DNA of 64,000 nt from an uncultured Pelagibacteraceae bacterium (GCA_902634485.1 CACPKA010000006.1:1-64000); one strand, 5' to 3'. Counted from the first letter of the stretch, positions 52,259 to 62,461 are shown. A program made the numbers and translations. Notes: generated from the letters alone by a model not told the origin.

Positions 52259-53188
52259 ATGAAAATAAAAAAAAAAAATATCTGTATAATATCAGCTTTT
52301 TATAATGAAGAAGAAAATTTAGAAAAGTTTATAAATAATTTTGACATTACAAGATCAAAATTACTAAAAATGGGATATTATATTAATTTAATTTTAGTTA
52401 ACGACGGAAGTACGGACAAATCTGTAAAAATAGTTAAAAAAAAAATTTCCTCAAAAAAATATGTAAAACTAATAAGTCTAAACAAAAATTATGGTCAACA
52501 AATAGCAATACACGTTGCTCTTAAAGAGATAAAAGCAGATTTTTATGGAGCGCTAGACTCAGACTGCCAACAAGATTCAAGTTTATTTATTAAAATGATT
52601 AATCTTCTTAAATCAAACAAACTTGAACTTTTACAAATGAAAAAAAAATATGGGAACTATGAAGGGGTATTAAAAAAATTTATGTCCAAATTTTTTTATT
52701 ACATTTTTTCTTATCTTGCCGATATTGACATAAAGTCTGGCTCTTCAGATTTTTATCTTTTTACAAATAAAGTGAGAAATAAAATAATTTCATCAAATAT
52801 TTCTAAATTTTTCCTTAGGGGTTTCATTCATTGGAATAAATTTAGAAAAGCATATCTTGAATATACTCCTAAAAAAAGATCTAAGGGAAAATCTAAATAT
52901 AATTTTTATAGACAATTAAATTTTGCTTTAACTGCAATGTATCTTTATGGAACAAAATTGTTTTTAAAAATATTTATTTTTTCAATTTTTTTAACAATTT
53001 TGTTTATTGCATATTTAATTTTTAAAGATTATTTCTTGAATCCAGAAATAACAGGATTAATAAAAATAAAATTTTTAACCACATTTTTTGGAATAATTAA
53101 TTTATTATTATCTTGTACGATAACTTTATTCATAATAAAATTTAAGCAAAATAGTTCAATCAAACCCAGATATAAATTTGAGAAATAA
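52259..53188 (+). CDS. Family 2 glycosyltransferase with two membrane helices (GtrB-like)
   Basis: 309 residues. The GT-A domain has VNDGSTDKS and the metal motif LDSDCQQD. Two C-terminal membrane helices (about 238-258 and 270-290) follow. This is the layout of polyprenyl-phosphate glucosyl/mannosyl transferases. It should load a sugar on undecaprenyl phosphate at the inner face of the membrane. The following gene overlaps by 11 bases and is a multi-helix protein that may use the lipid-linked sugar outside. Confidence 0.8.
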   Translation: MKIKKKNICIISAFYNEEENLEKFINNFDITRSKLLKMGYYINLILVNDGSTDKSVKIVKKKISSKKYVKLISLNKNYGQQIAIHVALKEIKADFYGALDSDCQQDSSLFIKMINLLKSNKLELLQMKKKYGNYEGVLKKFMSKFFYYIFSYLADIDIKSGSSDFYLFTNKVRNKIISSNISKFFLRGFIHWNKFRKAYLEYTPKKRSKGKSKYNFYRQLNFALTAMYLYGTKLFLKIFIFSIFLTILFIAYLIFKDYFLNPEITGLIKIKFLTTFFGIINLLLSCTITLFIIKFKQNSSIKPRYKFEK

Positions 53189-54647
53189 ATTTCAATTTTC
53201 GAATAAAATTAACCATAGAACAATTATATTATCTATTTTTTTTATATTTATAATGCTTAACTGCTTATATTTATATTCATTCGATGATTACTTTGATGAT
53301 TGGAACTTCTTTTACACCGTAGACTCTAATGTAAGCAATCAAGAAACATGGCAAAGACATTATCATGGAGATAAAGGAGATTACATCATGAGAGAAGCTT
53401 TTCCTTGGGTTTTTGCTTATTTTACAAAATACTTATTAAAATTCATTGGATACAGTGTAGAGAATACTCACTACTTTTTATTATCATTTTCTATTATTTC
53501 AATTTTTGTTTTTTACAAATTATCTAATTTTTTGTCTAAAGATTTTAATTTTAAAATTATAGTATTAATTTTATTTGCCTTAAATCTTTTTTTAATAAGA
53601 GAATTAAATTCATTTAGGCCACACTCGCCCACTTTATTATTTAGTTTAGTAAGCAGTTATTATTTTATCAAAATCTTTATTAAAAATTTAGCTTCAAAAA
53701 AAAATTATTTTCTTTATTTTTTCTCAACTTTTTTAATGATAGTATTATGGCCTCAAAGCCTAGCCTTTTTTGCGGGGCAAATAGTATTTGCATTTATTTT
53801 TTTTTCAAATTTTAAAAGATTTTTAATATTACCAGCTATATTCATTTCATACGTGTTAATTAATATCGACTATATATTTTATCTTACTGTAGATTTTGAA
53901 TGGGGATACACTCCCTTTGAGAAAAAATTCTTTTTTAATTACTTTTTTAGATCTTTTTTTGGATCAATTTTATTTGGTGGGTTTATGTTATTACTGTTCA
54001 CTTATTTTTTAATTAAAAAAATTTTTTCTTTCAATTTTAAACTAAACTTTAATTTATTTAAAAAAAATGAATTAACTCCACTAAATTATTTTTTAACAAT
54101 TATTCTAACAGTCTATTCATTATGTATTATCTATTCTTTGTTTAAAACTTCTGTGATGGCACCAAAATATTTTATACCACTGCTTCCAATAATTATTCTT
54201 TGGATTGGTTACAATATTTATTTAACCAAAAATAACTTTCTATATTTTGGCACAATATTTTTAGCAATAATCAATTGTATATATTTTTGGAATGATGTTC
54301 AAATAGATCGACCACCTAATAAAGAAGTTCTTAAAATTATTTCAGATAGTAAATTTAGAGAAGTTTATATAGCCAAATCAGGAGCGGGCGATACCGCCTT
54401 TAGTCATTATTTGAATCACTACAGTATTGCTATAAATAAAAATATAAGTTTTGAAAAGTATGATGAAAATCAATTTTTTCCTAACCAATTTTGGTTTTTG
54501 TGTCTGAATAACCCAAGATTTGCTTACGGAAAAAATGACCTGCCTGATGAAGAGAAATGTTATGTTTTTCACGAAAATGAAAATTTTAAATTAATTAAAA
54601 AAATTAGACTGCCAGATTATTTGCTATATTTAGTTAAAAAAAATTAA
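53178..54647 (+). CDS. Multi-spanning membrane protein, GtrC/PMT-like glycosyltransferase candidate
   Basis: 489 residues from a TTG start that overlaps the GtrB-like gene by 11 bases. About ten to twelve membrane helices are seen. The first outside loop reads YFDDWNFFYT with acidic residues, as in GT-C enzymes, and the soluble C-terminal end is about 90 residues long. It would transfer a sugar from polyprenyl phosphate to a surface glycan. No strong family signature is visible, so this rests on topology and context. Confidence 0.6.
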   Translation: MRNKFQFSNKINHRTIILSIFFIFIMLNCLYLYSFDDYFDDWNFFYTVDSNVSNQETWQRHYHGDKGDYIMREAFPWVFAYFTKYLLKFIGYSVENTHYFLLSFSIISIFVFYKLSNFLSKDFNFKIIVLILFALNLFLIRELNSFRPHSPTLLFSLVSSYYFIKIFIKNLASKKNYFLYFFSTFLMIVLWPQSLAFFAGQIVFAFIFFSNFKRFLILPAIFISYVLINIDYIFYLTVDFEWGYTPFEKKFFFNYFFRSFFGSILFGGFMLLLFTYFLIKKIFSFNFKLNFNLFKKNELTPLNYFLTIILTVYSLCIIYSLFKTSVMAPKYFIPLLPIIILWIGYNIYLTKNNFLYFGTIFLAIINCIYFWNDVQIDRPPNKEVLKIISDSKFREVYIAKSGAGDTAFSHYLNHYSIAINKNISFEKYDENQFFPNQFWFLCLNNPRFAYGKNDLPDEEKCYVFHENENFKLIKKIRLPDYLLYLVKKN

Positions 54648-54651
54648 TGCT

Positions 54652-55623
54652 TTAAATTTTTTTTTCCCACTTAATTGAACTTTTTAAAATATACTCAATT
54701 CTATTATATTTGGGTTTCCATTTTAAAAATTTTTTCATTTTATTAATACTTGCATAACTAACAGAAATCTCTCCTTTTCTTTTTTTCATAAATTTTATTT
54801 TGGTTGATTTATTAATTTTTTCTCTAAATATTTTTGCTATAGTATGAACAGAATATCCTATTCCATACCCACAATTAATTAACAAAGATTTTCTGTTTTT
54901 AATTAAATAATCTAAACATTTTATATGTAATAACGCTAAATCTGAGACATGAATAAAATCTCTTACACAAGTTCCATCCTTGGTAATATGATTATTGCCA
55001 TAAATATTAATGATTGGTTTTTTTTTTAATGATTCTTTTGCAAGTATTTTAAAAAAACTTTTATTTTTTTTACTTATTATTCCTAATTTACCAGATGGAC
55101 TCGCTCCACATGCATTAAAAAGTCTTAAAATAGAATATTTATATTTATAAATTTTTGAATATTTTTTAATAATTTTTTCACATTTTAACTTTGTATAAGC
55201 ATAATAATTATTTGGTTTTAAAGACATTGTTTCTATTGCTGCTCTAGATATATTTCCATAAACACCAGCTGAAGATGAAAAAATAAAATTTATAACCTCA
55301 GAATTTTTACATGCTTTAATTAAATTTAACGTACCTGTGACATTATTTTTAAAGTATTTCTTTTTTTTTTTTTCTGATTCTACCGAGTCTATCAATCCAG
55401 CTAGATGAATTATTGTATTTATTTTTTTTTTATTAATAATTTTTTTTACTAATTTTATATTATTTATATCCCCTTTAACAAATTCAACTTTTGAATTAAT
55501 TAACTTTTTAAACCCTGTTTTTAAATTATCTATAATAACAATATTTGAATTCGTTTTTTCTAATTTTTCAACTACATGGCTTCCTATGTATCCCGCTCCT
55601 CCAGTTACTAAAATATTATTCAT
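54652..55623 (-). CDS. galE: UDP-glucose 4-epimerase-like NAD-dependent epimerase
   Basis: 323 residues, extended SDR. Glycine motif TGGAGYIGSH is at 7-16. The active site is Y141-x3-K145 (YAYTK) with the SSSAGVYG serine region at 116-123. It interconverts UDP-glucose and UDP-galactose or acetylated versions, supplying sugar for the glycosyltransferases with which it converges (4 bases between stops). Very lysine-rich. Specificity for UDP-Glc or UDP-GlcNAc cannot be read off. Confidence 0.83.
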   Translation of the reverse strand: MNNILVTGGAGYIGSHVVEKLEKTNSNIVIIDNLKTGFKKLINSKVEFVKGDINNIKLVKKIINKKKINTIIHLAGLIDSVESEKKKKKYFKNNVTGTLNLIKACKNSEVINFIFSSSAGVYGNISRAAIETMSLKPNNYYAYTKLKCEKIIKKYSKIYKYKYSILRLFNACGASPSGKLGIISKKNKSFFKILAKESLKKKPIINIYGNNHITKDGTCVRDFIHVSDLALLHIKCLDYLIKNRKSLLINCGYGIGYSVHTIAKIFREKINKSTKIKFMKKRKGEISVSYASINKMKKFLKWKPKYNRIEYILKSSIKWEKKI

Positions 55624-55795
55624 ATGAAAATGTTAAATTTTTTTAATAAAATATTTATTATATTATAATCAATTTATACATAAAACTTGGAATATTATTT
55701 ATGAGGTTTTTGGATTTTGTTTTTTAATTAGTATTTATATATGAAAGTAGCAACTTAGTTGCAAGATTCGTGTTTTTTGGTATATTTTAATATAA

Positions 55796-55846
55796 AGCGA
55801 TACATAACTCGTCGTCATTTCCAATACGAAAGTGGGATCGGTCGTC
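55796..55846 (+). ncRNA. GC-rich structured leader candidate (riboswitch or small RNA)
   Basis: Inside the 251-base gap before the monooxygenase operon, about 50 bases reach close to 48 % G+C, while the flanks are far more A/T-rich. An outer pairing AAAGCGAT (from 55795) with ATCG...CTTT (to about 55849) and an inner pairing ACTCGT with ACG-AA-AGT can be drawn. A 5-bp hairpin GCAAC-TTA-GTTGC lies at 55750-55762. I do not recognise a known riboswitch class. A GGAGG ribosome site follows at about 55865-55869. Confidence 0.4.
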
Positions 55847-55874
55847 TTTAAATTTTTTATTTAGAGGAGGCTTA

Positions 55875-57044
55875 ATGAAATTTGGATATTTTTGTAATAC
55901 AACAAACTGGACACATAAATCGTACCATAAACTTTTAGATGAAACTCGAGAAATCACGGAATTTTGTGATCAAAATAAGTGGAACTCTATATGGTATACC
56001 GAACATCATTTTAATCATGAAGGAATGGAATCTCTCACAAACCCTTTAATGATGGGTGTGGACGCTGCAGCAAGAACAAAAAATATCAGAATAGGTCAAG
56101 CTTGTAACGTAATTACATTTCATAATCCAATTAGAATGGCTGAAGATATTGCTTTATTAGATCAACTATCAAAAGGTAGAGTTGAGGTAGGAATAGGCAG
56201 AGGAATTTATGGAAGAGAAGCTATAAATCTAAATAAAGAAGCAGATATGAAAGACCAAGCTAAAAATTTTAGATTATTTGAAGAAACTCTAACAATTTTA
56301 AAAAAAGCCTGGATGAAAGATTTTTTTAATCATAAGGGAGAATTTTATACTTATCCAGCTCCTAACTATGTTTGGCAACATGACATGAGTCCACCAAACA
56401 AAGATTTGGTAAATTTGGAAACAAATATAATGGAAAACATAAGTGTTCTTCCAAAACCTTACCAAAAACCTTGTCCTCCTATACATCAAGTTGTAGATGG
56501 GATTAGATCAATTGAATGGGCAGCTCAACAAGGATTGAATATTATAATGTGGATACCTACTGTTAAGGCTTTAAAAATAAAATTTGAAGCTTTTAAAAAT
56601 GCAAAATCTGAAGCTGAAAAAAGAAATGTACCGATGGGAGAAGGTATATCGTTAGTAAGAGATATGTTTGTTGCAGATACAATGGAAGAAGCAAAAGAAA
56701 AAGCTGGAGAGCATATGGTTAATTATATGAGATGGGTTTGCCACTGGAGAGGACTTGGAAATCATATGGATCCAGGTGAAGAATTGCCGCTAACTAAAGG
56801 CAAATTAGATTTATTAAGTTATGACTTTCTTCATAAACGGAACATGTTATTTGGAACTCCAGAATATGTAATAGATAAAATTCATGAACTTAAATCAGAA
56901 TTAAATTTACAAAACTTACAAGTCTGGTCTAATTTTCCTGGTGTTAAACATGAAGATTGTATGAAAAGTATAAAAATGTTTACAGAAAAAGTAATGCCTC
57001 ATTTTAAAAATGATCTCAATACTGAAGTAAAAAAAGTTTCGTGA
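55875..57044 (+). CDS. Luciferase-like (LLM) flavin-dependent monooxygenase
   Basis: 389 residues of the bacterial luciferase TIM-barrel family. Typical segments are WYTEHHFNHEG, NPIRMAEDIALLDQLS and RVEVGIGRGIY. It uses reduced flavin supplied by a separate reductase, not seen here, to oxygenate a small organic compound. The strong GAGGAGG site and a structured leader precede it. It is the first gene of a seven-gene rightward operon and overlaps the next gene by 4 bases. The substrate is unknown. Confidence 0.83.
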   Translation: MKFGYFCNTTNWTHKSYHKLLDETREITEFCDQNKWNSIWYTEHHFNHEGMESLTNPLMMGVDAAARTKNIRIGQACNVITFHNPIRMAEDIALLDQLSKGRVEVGIGRGIYGREAINLNKEADMKDQAKNFRLFEETLTILKKAWMKDFFNHKGEFYTYPAPNYVWQHDMSPPNKDLVNLETNIMENISVLPKPYQKPCPPIHQVVDGIRSIEWAAQQGLNIIMWIPTVKALKIKFEAFKNAKSEAEKRNVPMGEGISLVRDMFVADTMEEAKEKAGEHMVNYMRWVCHWRGLGNHMDPGEELPLTKGKLDLLSYDFLHKRNMLFGTPEYVIDKIHELKSELNLQNLQVWSNFPGVKHEDCMKSIKMFTEKVMPHFKNDLNTEVKKVS

Positions 57045-58738
57045 AGAAATCAAAAAGTTTAACTGGTGGCCAAGCTGCAATCAAATCATTAAAAAAAGAA
57101 AAAGTTAAACATATTTTTGGTTTAATTGGGTCTGCTACAATGGAAATGTTTGATGCTTTATATAATGAAAAAAAAATAAAATTTATAGGTGTTCGAGATG
57201 AAAGAACTGGGACACACATGGCAGACGGATATGCAAGAGCATCTAATCAACCAGGAGTAATACTTGCAGGACAAAATGGCCCAGGTGCAACAAATTTAGT
57301 TACTGGTCTTGCGCAGGCTAAAGCTGCATTTTCTCCTGTGGTTTCTATTGCAGGATCTTATTCTACAAAAGATAAAATGGAGGATGCTTTCCAAGGTCTT
57401 GATCAGCAATCTTTATTTAAACCGGTAACAAAAAAAACTTGGACGGTAAAACATACTAAAAAAATTCCAGAAACTTTCAGAGATGCTTTTAAAATAGCAA
57501 TGTCACCTAGAAGAGGACCAGTTTGTATTAATTTACCAAGAAATATTTTAGCAAATAAAGAAAATTTTAAAATTAATGAAAAAAATAGATCTTTTAATAA
57601 TCATAATTCAATAAAAGCAAAATTTAATTATATAAAAAAAGCTGTGAAAATTATTAGCAATTCTAACAAATTAGTTATTATAGTAGGTGGTGGAATTAAA
57701 TATAATTCTAAATATAAAAATGTAATAAAATTAGCAGAACTATTAAATGTACCAATTGTAACGGCAGCTGGTCATGGAGATGCATTACCATTTAGTCATA
57801 AATTAAATGCAGGACAAATGGGACCAAGAGGAAATCCTGTTGCATCTAAATTGGTTAAAGAGGCAAGCGTAATAATTGCTCTTGGAACTAGACTTGGGTT
57901 TAACTCAACTTTTTATTCGTATGAAAATATAAATAAAAAAGCAAAGATCATACAAGTTGAATTAGAAAAAAGTATGATAGGAAGGTATTTTCCTGTAGCG
58001 GTTGGAATTTATGGAGATGCTGCAACTGTAACAGATCAATTATGCAAAGAAATTAAAAAACAAAATATTATTTTAGAAATAAAAAAATGGACTAATAGTT
58101 ATTTAAATGAAAGAAATAAATTTTTAATTAATAGAGACAATTTTAAACAGAAAAATTTTCCAATTCAGCCTAAAGGTTTGTTTAAACAATTAAGACAAGT
58201 TTTACCTAAAAATTCTGCAATTACTTTAGACGCTGGAACTCTTTGCTTGCAAGCTACAGATGCGCTTGAATATTATGATCCACCTTCATTGTTTACACCT
58301 TTGGATTTTGGTTTAGTTGGTTTTTCCTTTGCGTGTGGTTTAGGTGTAAAAGTTGCAAACCCTAATAAAAAAGTAATTAGTCTTATGGGGGATGGAGGAT
58401 TTGGAATGACAATTTCAGAATTAAGCACGGCAGTAGAATATAGAATTAATACAATAACTATAGTCATGAATAATAAAAGCTGGGGTGCTGAAAAAGCTTA
58501 CCAAAAAGATTTTTATGGAAAAAGATACTTAGGAGCTGATATTAGTAGTCCACCATTTGACAAAGTTGCTGAACTTTATGGCGCCAAAGGTTTTAAAGTC
58601 AAAAAAGTTTCAGAGATAAATCAAGCAGTTAGTGAAGCATTAAAAATTAACAAGCCTGTAGTCATTGATGTTGATGTAGATCCAAAAGCACTATACAGTT
58701 TTAGAAGAGATAGTTTTAAACATAGATCAAAAAAATGA
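57041..58738 (+). CDS. Thiamine diphosphate-dependent enzyme, acetolactate synthase family
   Basis: 565 residues from a GTG start that overlaps the monooxygenase stop (GTGA). The N-terminal pyrimidine-binding domain carries the activating Glu E54 (VRDERTGTHMADGYAR). The central domain follows, and the C-terminal ThDP domain has GDGGFGM...NNKSWG. Family members decarboxylate 2-keto acids or join acyl groups (acetolactate synthase, oxalyl-CoA decarboxylase, sulfoacetaldehyde acetyltransferase). No small regulatory subunit follows, so it is catabolic rather than a valine-biosynthesis enzyme. The substrate is unknown. Confidence 0.82.
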   Translation: MKKSKSLTGGQAAIKSLKKEKVKHIFGLIGSATMEMFDALYNEKKIKFIGVRDERTGTHMADGYARASNQPGVILAGQNGPGATNLVTGLAQAKAAFSPVVSIAGSYSTKDKMEDAFQGLDQQSLFKPVTKKTWTVKHTKKIPETFRDAFKIAMSPRRGPVCINLPRNILANKENFKINEKNRSFNNHNSIKAKFNYIKKAVKIISNSNKLVIIVGGGIKYNSKYKNVIKLAELLNVPIVTAAGHGDALPFSHKLNAGQMGPRGNPVASKLVKEASVIIALGTRLGFNSTFYSYENINKKAKIIQVELEKSMIGRYFPVAVGIYGDAATVTDQLCKEIKKQNIILEIKKWTNSYLNERNKFLINRDNFKQKNFPIQPKGLFKQLRQVLPKNSAITLDAGTLCLQATDALEYYDPPSLFTPLDFGLVGFSFACGLGVKVANPNKKVISLMGDGGFGMTISELSTAVEYRINTITIVMNNKSWGAEKAYQKDFYGKRYLGADISSPPFDKVAELYGAKGFKVKKVSEINQAVSEALKINKPVVIDVDVDPKALYSFRRDSFKHRSKK

Positions 58739-59325
58739 AATTAGAATTAAGAAAGTTTACGAAATTTGTTGATAAGACATTTATCGAGGGTGGAAAAAAT
58801 GCAAAAGAACCTGTCCTGTTAGTTTCTGTTGCAGCAGTTTTTAAAAATCCTTGGGATGAACAGGGATTTGTAGAAGATTTAAAACCTACAATTTTAGATT
58901 TAGCACCGAAACTTGGAGATATTTTAGTTCCAGAGTTAATAAAAGAAATAGGATCTCCTGAAAAAATATTAGCTTATGGCAAAGCTGGAATTGTTGGATT
59001 AAAAGGAGAGATAGAGCATGCATCCGCATTTATTCATACTTTAAGATTTGGAAATAAGTTTAGAGATGCAGTAGGAGGAACATCGTATTTAAGTTTTACT
59101 AATACGAGAGGACCTGCTGGATCAAAAATTTCTATTCCAATGATGCACAAAAATGATTCAGGATTAAGACCTTATTATCTTACACATGAATTTACCATTC
59201 ATGATGCACCATTTGATAACGAAATAGTAATTGCTATCGGAGGAGCTTCTAGTGGAAGAGCTCATGCTAGAACTGGTGATAGATATCAAGATATGAAAGA
59301 AATGGGAATTAAAAATCCTAAGTAA
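58735..59325 (+). CDS. AA_synth (PF06684, DUF1185) family protein
   Basis: 196 residues, soluble. The family is recognised from VSVAAVFKNPWDEQGF, YGKAGIVGLKGEIEHASAF and the end IGGASSGRAHARTGDR. The Pfam name points to amino acid synthesis, but no activity is established. It overlaps the ThDP enzyme by 4 bases (ATGA) and precedes an alpha/beta hydrolase by 4 bases. In such clusters it accompanies LLM monooxygenases and dehydrogenases, so a hydrolytic or ring-opening role is plausible. Confidence 0.75.
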   Translation: MKLELRKFTKFVDKTFIEGGKNAKEPVLLVSVAAVFKNPWDEQGFVEDLKPTILDLAPKLGDILVPELIKEIGSPEKILAYGKAGIVGLKGEIEHASAFIHTLRFGNKFRDAVGGTSYLSFTNTRGPAGSKISIPMMHKNDSGLRPYYLTHEFTIHDAPFDNEIVIAIGGASSGRAHARTGDRYQDMKEMGIKNPK

Positions 59326-59329
59326 GTCT

Positions 59330-60127
59330 ATGCCATTCACATCTGAAAAATATAAAACTAGTTATTTTTTAAAAAAAAAAAATGAAGAATTCTTAAATGT
59401 ATTTATTCATGGTGTAGGTTTAAACAAAGATATGTGGAGTCCTCAAATAAATTATTTTAATAATTATAACATTTTAACCTATGATTTAATTGGACATGGA
59501 GAAACGCCACTAAATAAAACACAATTAAATTTTGAAGATTTCACAAAACAATTATTAAATTTAATTAATGAATTAGAAATAAAAAAAATTAATTTGATAG
59601 GTTTTTCTTTGGGCTCCCTAATAGCTAGACACTTTGCTGCAAATTATAATGATAGACTGAATTCTTTAGTGCTTCATGGCTCAATATATAAAAGATCAGA
59701 AGAACAAAAAAGAGTTGTCAGAAATAGGTTTGAACTTATCAAAACCAATAGACCCGTTTCAAAAGATCGTGCTTTGAGAAGATGGTTTTCTGATATTTTC
59801 ATTAAAGAAAATAAGAATATTTATGACCAAATATATAGCATCTTAGATCAAAATAATTTTGATAATCTTCTAAAGGCCTACAAATTATTTGTTAATTATG
59901 AAGACGATGATGAATTATTAAACAAAATAAGTACTAATACACTTGTAAGTACTGGACAATTTGACGTAGGATCTACAACTGATATGGCAAAAAATTTATC
60001 TAAAATGATAAAAAATTCAGAGTATACTGAAATAAAGAATGGTAAACACCTTTGTAATATAGAATGTGCAAGTGAATTTAACGTAATTTTAGAAACATTT
60101 ATTAATAAAATTTATGACAAAGCTTAA
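59330..60127 (+). CDS. Alpha/beta hydrolase
   Basis: 265 residues. The oxyanion loop FIHGVGLNKDMW is followed by the nucleophile elbow GFSLGS (serine near residue 93). The acid is in STGQFDVGS and the catalytic His in KNGKHLCNIE. Similar to 3-oxoadipate enol-lactonase and other small-molecule hydrolases. It overlaps the aldehyde dehydrogenase gene by 14 bases and probably hydrolyses the product of the upstream enzymes. Confidence 0.78.
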   Translation: MPFTSEKYKTSYFLKKKNEEFLNVFIHGVGLNKDMWSPQINYFNNYNILTYDLIGHGETPLNKTQLNFEDFTKQLLNLINELEIKKINLIGFSLGSLIARHFAANYNDRLNSLVLHGSIYKRSEEQKRVVRNRFELIKTNRPVSKDRALRRWFSDIFIKENKNIYDQIYSILDQNNFDNLLKAYKLFVNYEDDDELLNKISTNTLVSTGQFDVGSTTDMAKNLSKMIKNSEYTEIKNGKHLCNIECASEFNVILETFINKIYDKA

Positions 60128-61595
60128 AGAATATAAAATGTATATTAATGGTTCTTGGATAGAATCAGAAAGTAAAAAAACTTTTGTAACTCTTAATCCA
60201 GAAAATAATGAACCTTGGGCAAAAGCTCCTGAGGCTAGTGAAAAAGATGTAGATAAAGCCGTCACGGCTGCTCAAAAAGCGTTTGAAGGTGAATGGCCAA
60301 AATTATTTCCTAAAGAAAGAGCAAAATATTTAAAAGCTATAGCTCATCAATTAAGAGAGAATGCTGAACTTCTTGGAAAAATTGAGACAGTTGATACAGG
60401 AAAATTATTTAAGGAAACAAAAACTCAAGCTAATTATATAGCAGAATATTATGATTATTATGCAGGGCTTGCAGACAAAGTTGAGGGAACAGTTTTGCCA
60501 ATAGATAAAGCCAACATGCAAGTAATAACTACAAGAGTGCCCATTGGAGTTGTGGCAGCTATTATTCCCTGGAATTCTCAAATGTTATTAACTGCTGTAA
60601 AATTAGCTCCTGCTCTTGCAATGGGAAATACTATTGTAATTAAATCTTCAGAACTTGCTCCTGCAACATTGTTTGAGTTTGGAAAATTAATAGAAAAAAC
60701 TGGAATCCCAAAAGGAGTGGTAAATATTATTTCTGGATTTGGAGAACCGTGTGGAAAAGCTTTAACATCGCATAAATTTGTTGAAAGAGTTGCTTTCACT
60801 GGTGGACCTGAAACTGCTAGACATATAATAAAAAATTCAGCAGACAACCTATCTCAAGTTAGCTTAGAACTTGGTGGTAAAAGCCCTGTAGCAGTTTTTG
60901 AAGATGCTGACCAAGAGAATGCTTTGAACGGTATAACTGCTGGTATATTTGGAGCCAGTGGCCAAAGTTGTATAGCTGGATCAAGATTATATATTCAAAA
61001 TAGCATTTATGAGAATTTTTTAGAAAAAATTATAAATCGAGCAAATAAAATTAAATTAGGACCTCCAATGAATTCTGACACTCAAATGGGTCCCTTAAGT
61101 AGTTTAAAACAATTAGAAATAATTGAAAAAAATATTAAACTTACCCTGGATCAGGGAGGCAAACTTAAATGTGGAGGTAAAAGACATAATTTGTCAAATA
61201 AAGGATACTACTTCCCACCAACAATAATTGAGTGTGAAAATCATAATTTGCCAACTGCAGAAAATGAATTATTTGGACCAGTGTTATCAGTAATGAAATT
61301 TAATACTGAAGATGAAGTGATAAATAAAATGAATGACAATCAATATGGTCTATCCTCGGGCGTATATACAAAAGATATAAATAGAGGATTAAGAGTTTCG
61401 AACGCAATACGCGCTGGAATTACTTTTGTAAATACTTACAGATTAATTTCCCCTTCAGCTCCATTTGGTGGCATGAAAGATAGTGGCTACGGTAAAGAAG
61501 CTGGAATAGAATCCATAAAAGATTATACTAGAATAAAAACAACTTGGTTTAATACTTCTGATAAACCGATGGATGATCCTTTTACAATGGGTTAA
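60114..61595 (+). CDS. Aldehyde dehydrogenase
   Basis: 493 residues of the ALDH superfamily. Catalytic Asn is in IPWNSQ, Glu in SLELGGKSP and Cys in GQSCIAGSR, with the terminal region PFGGMKDSGYGKEAG. It would oxidise the aldehyde formed by the monooxygenase or the ThDP enzyme to an acid. It differs clearly from the ALDH at 8302, so the two serve different pathways. The ATG overlaps the hydrolase gene by 14 bases. Confidence 0.85.
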   Translation: MTKLKEYKMYINGSWIESESKKTFVTLNPENNEPWAKAPEASEKDVDKAVTAAQKAFEGEWPKLFPKERAKYLKAIAHQLRENAELLGKIETVDTGKLFKETKTQANYIAEYYDYYAGLADKVEGTVLPIDKANMQVITTRVPIGVVAAIIPWNSQMLLTAVKLAPALAMGNTIVIKSSELAPATLFEFGKLIEKTGIPKGVVNIISGFGEPCGKALTSHKFVERVAFTGGPETARHIIKNSADNLSQVSLELGGKSPVAVFEDADQENALNGITAGIFGASGQSCIAGSRLYIQNSIYENFLEKIINRANKIKLGPPMNSDTQMGPLSSLKQLEIIEKNIKLTLDQGGKLKCGGKRHNLSNKGYYFPPTIIECENHNLPTAENELFGPVLSVMKFNTEDEVINKMNDNQYGLSSGVYTKDINRGLRVSNAIRAGITFVNTYRLISPSAPFGGMKDSGYGKEAGIESIKDYTRIKTTWFNTSDKPMDDPFTMG

Positions 61596-62457
61596 ATATT
61601 TGAGTCCTAAACATACATCTCTAATTTTACTTGTAATGTTTTTTCTTGGAAGCGCTTACCCTACTGGAAAACTTGGAATAAATGCATCTATTCCACCAAT
61701 TTTGTTTGGAGCTTTGAGAATGGGAATAGTGTTTATTTGCTTAATACCTTTTTGTAAAATCATTATACCAAATAAAAAATACCTATTACCTTTGCTTGCC
61801 TTCTCTTTTTCTATGGGAGTAGGAGTAAATTTATTTTTATATTTGTCTATAAATGCCTCAAGCATAATGTCTCCACTTGTTATAGGTGCACAACTATCTA
61901 TTCCTGTTGCAATTATTTTAAGCTCTATTTTTATAGGAGAAAATATAAGTTATAGAAAATGGATTTTAATAATATTTTCTTTTTTTGGAATAGTATTAAT
62001 TGGATTTGACCCAAAAATTGCTGACGAAATTTTAGGTTTTTTTTTGATATGTATTATGGCTTTTTTTTATGCGTCGTCACAGGTCTTTTCAAGATACCTA
62101 AAGGAATTAGATGTAAAGTTTACTAATGCTTGCATGGGTTTCTTTGCATTTATTATTTTACTAATTGCGTCTATTTTTTTTGAAGGAAATTCAATTTCTC
62201 ACTTAAAAAATATGAATCTGAATGCTTGGCTGATGGCTCTGCATGCGGGTATACTTTGCTCATTGGTGGGACACATGTCAATGTTTTATCTTTATAAGTT
62301 TTACTCTGTTGGACAAGTTCTTCCTTTCTATGCCTTATTCCCTGTATTTGGAATGCTTTTAAGTTTTTTCATATTTGGTGAGATTCCCACATTAATTATG
62401 TTAATTGGTGGTATTATTGTAATAAGTTCGGTCTTTTTACTTCAAAAAATAAGATAA
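61573..62457 (+). CDS. EamA/DMT superfamily permease
   Basis: 294 residues from the ATG at 61573, which overlaps the aldehyde dehydrogenase by 23 bases. A TTG at 61601 would give a more usual N-terminus (SPKHTSLILLVMFFLGSAYPTG). Ten hydrophobic helices form two EamA halves. It probably moves a small metabolite of this operon, direction unknown. An A/T-rich 7-bp hairpin follows before the binding-protein gene. Confidence 0.78.
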   Translation: MILLQWVKYLSPKHTSLILLVMFFLGSAYPTGKLGINASIPPILFGALRMGIVFICLIPFCKIIIPNKKYLLPLLAFSFSMGVGVNLFLYLSINASSIMSPLVIGAQLSIPVAIILSSIFIGENISYRKWILIIFSFFGIVLIGFDPKIADEILGFFLICIMAFFYASSQVFSRYLKELDVKFTNACMGFFAFIILLIASIFFEGNSISHLKNMNLNAWLMALHAGILCSLVGHMSMFYLYKFYSVGQVLPFYALFPVFGMLLSFFIFGEIPTLIMLIGGIIVISSVFLLQKIR

Positions 62458-62461
62458 TTTA

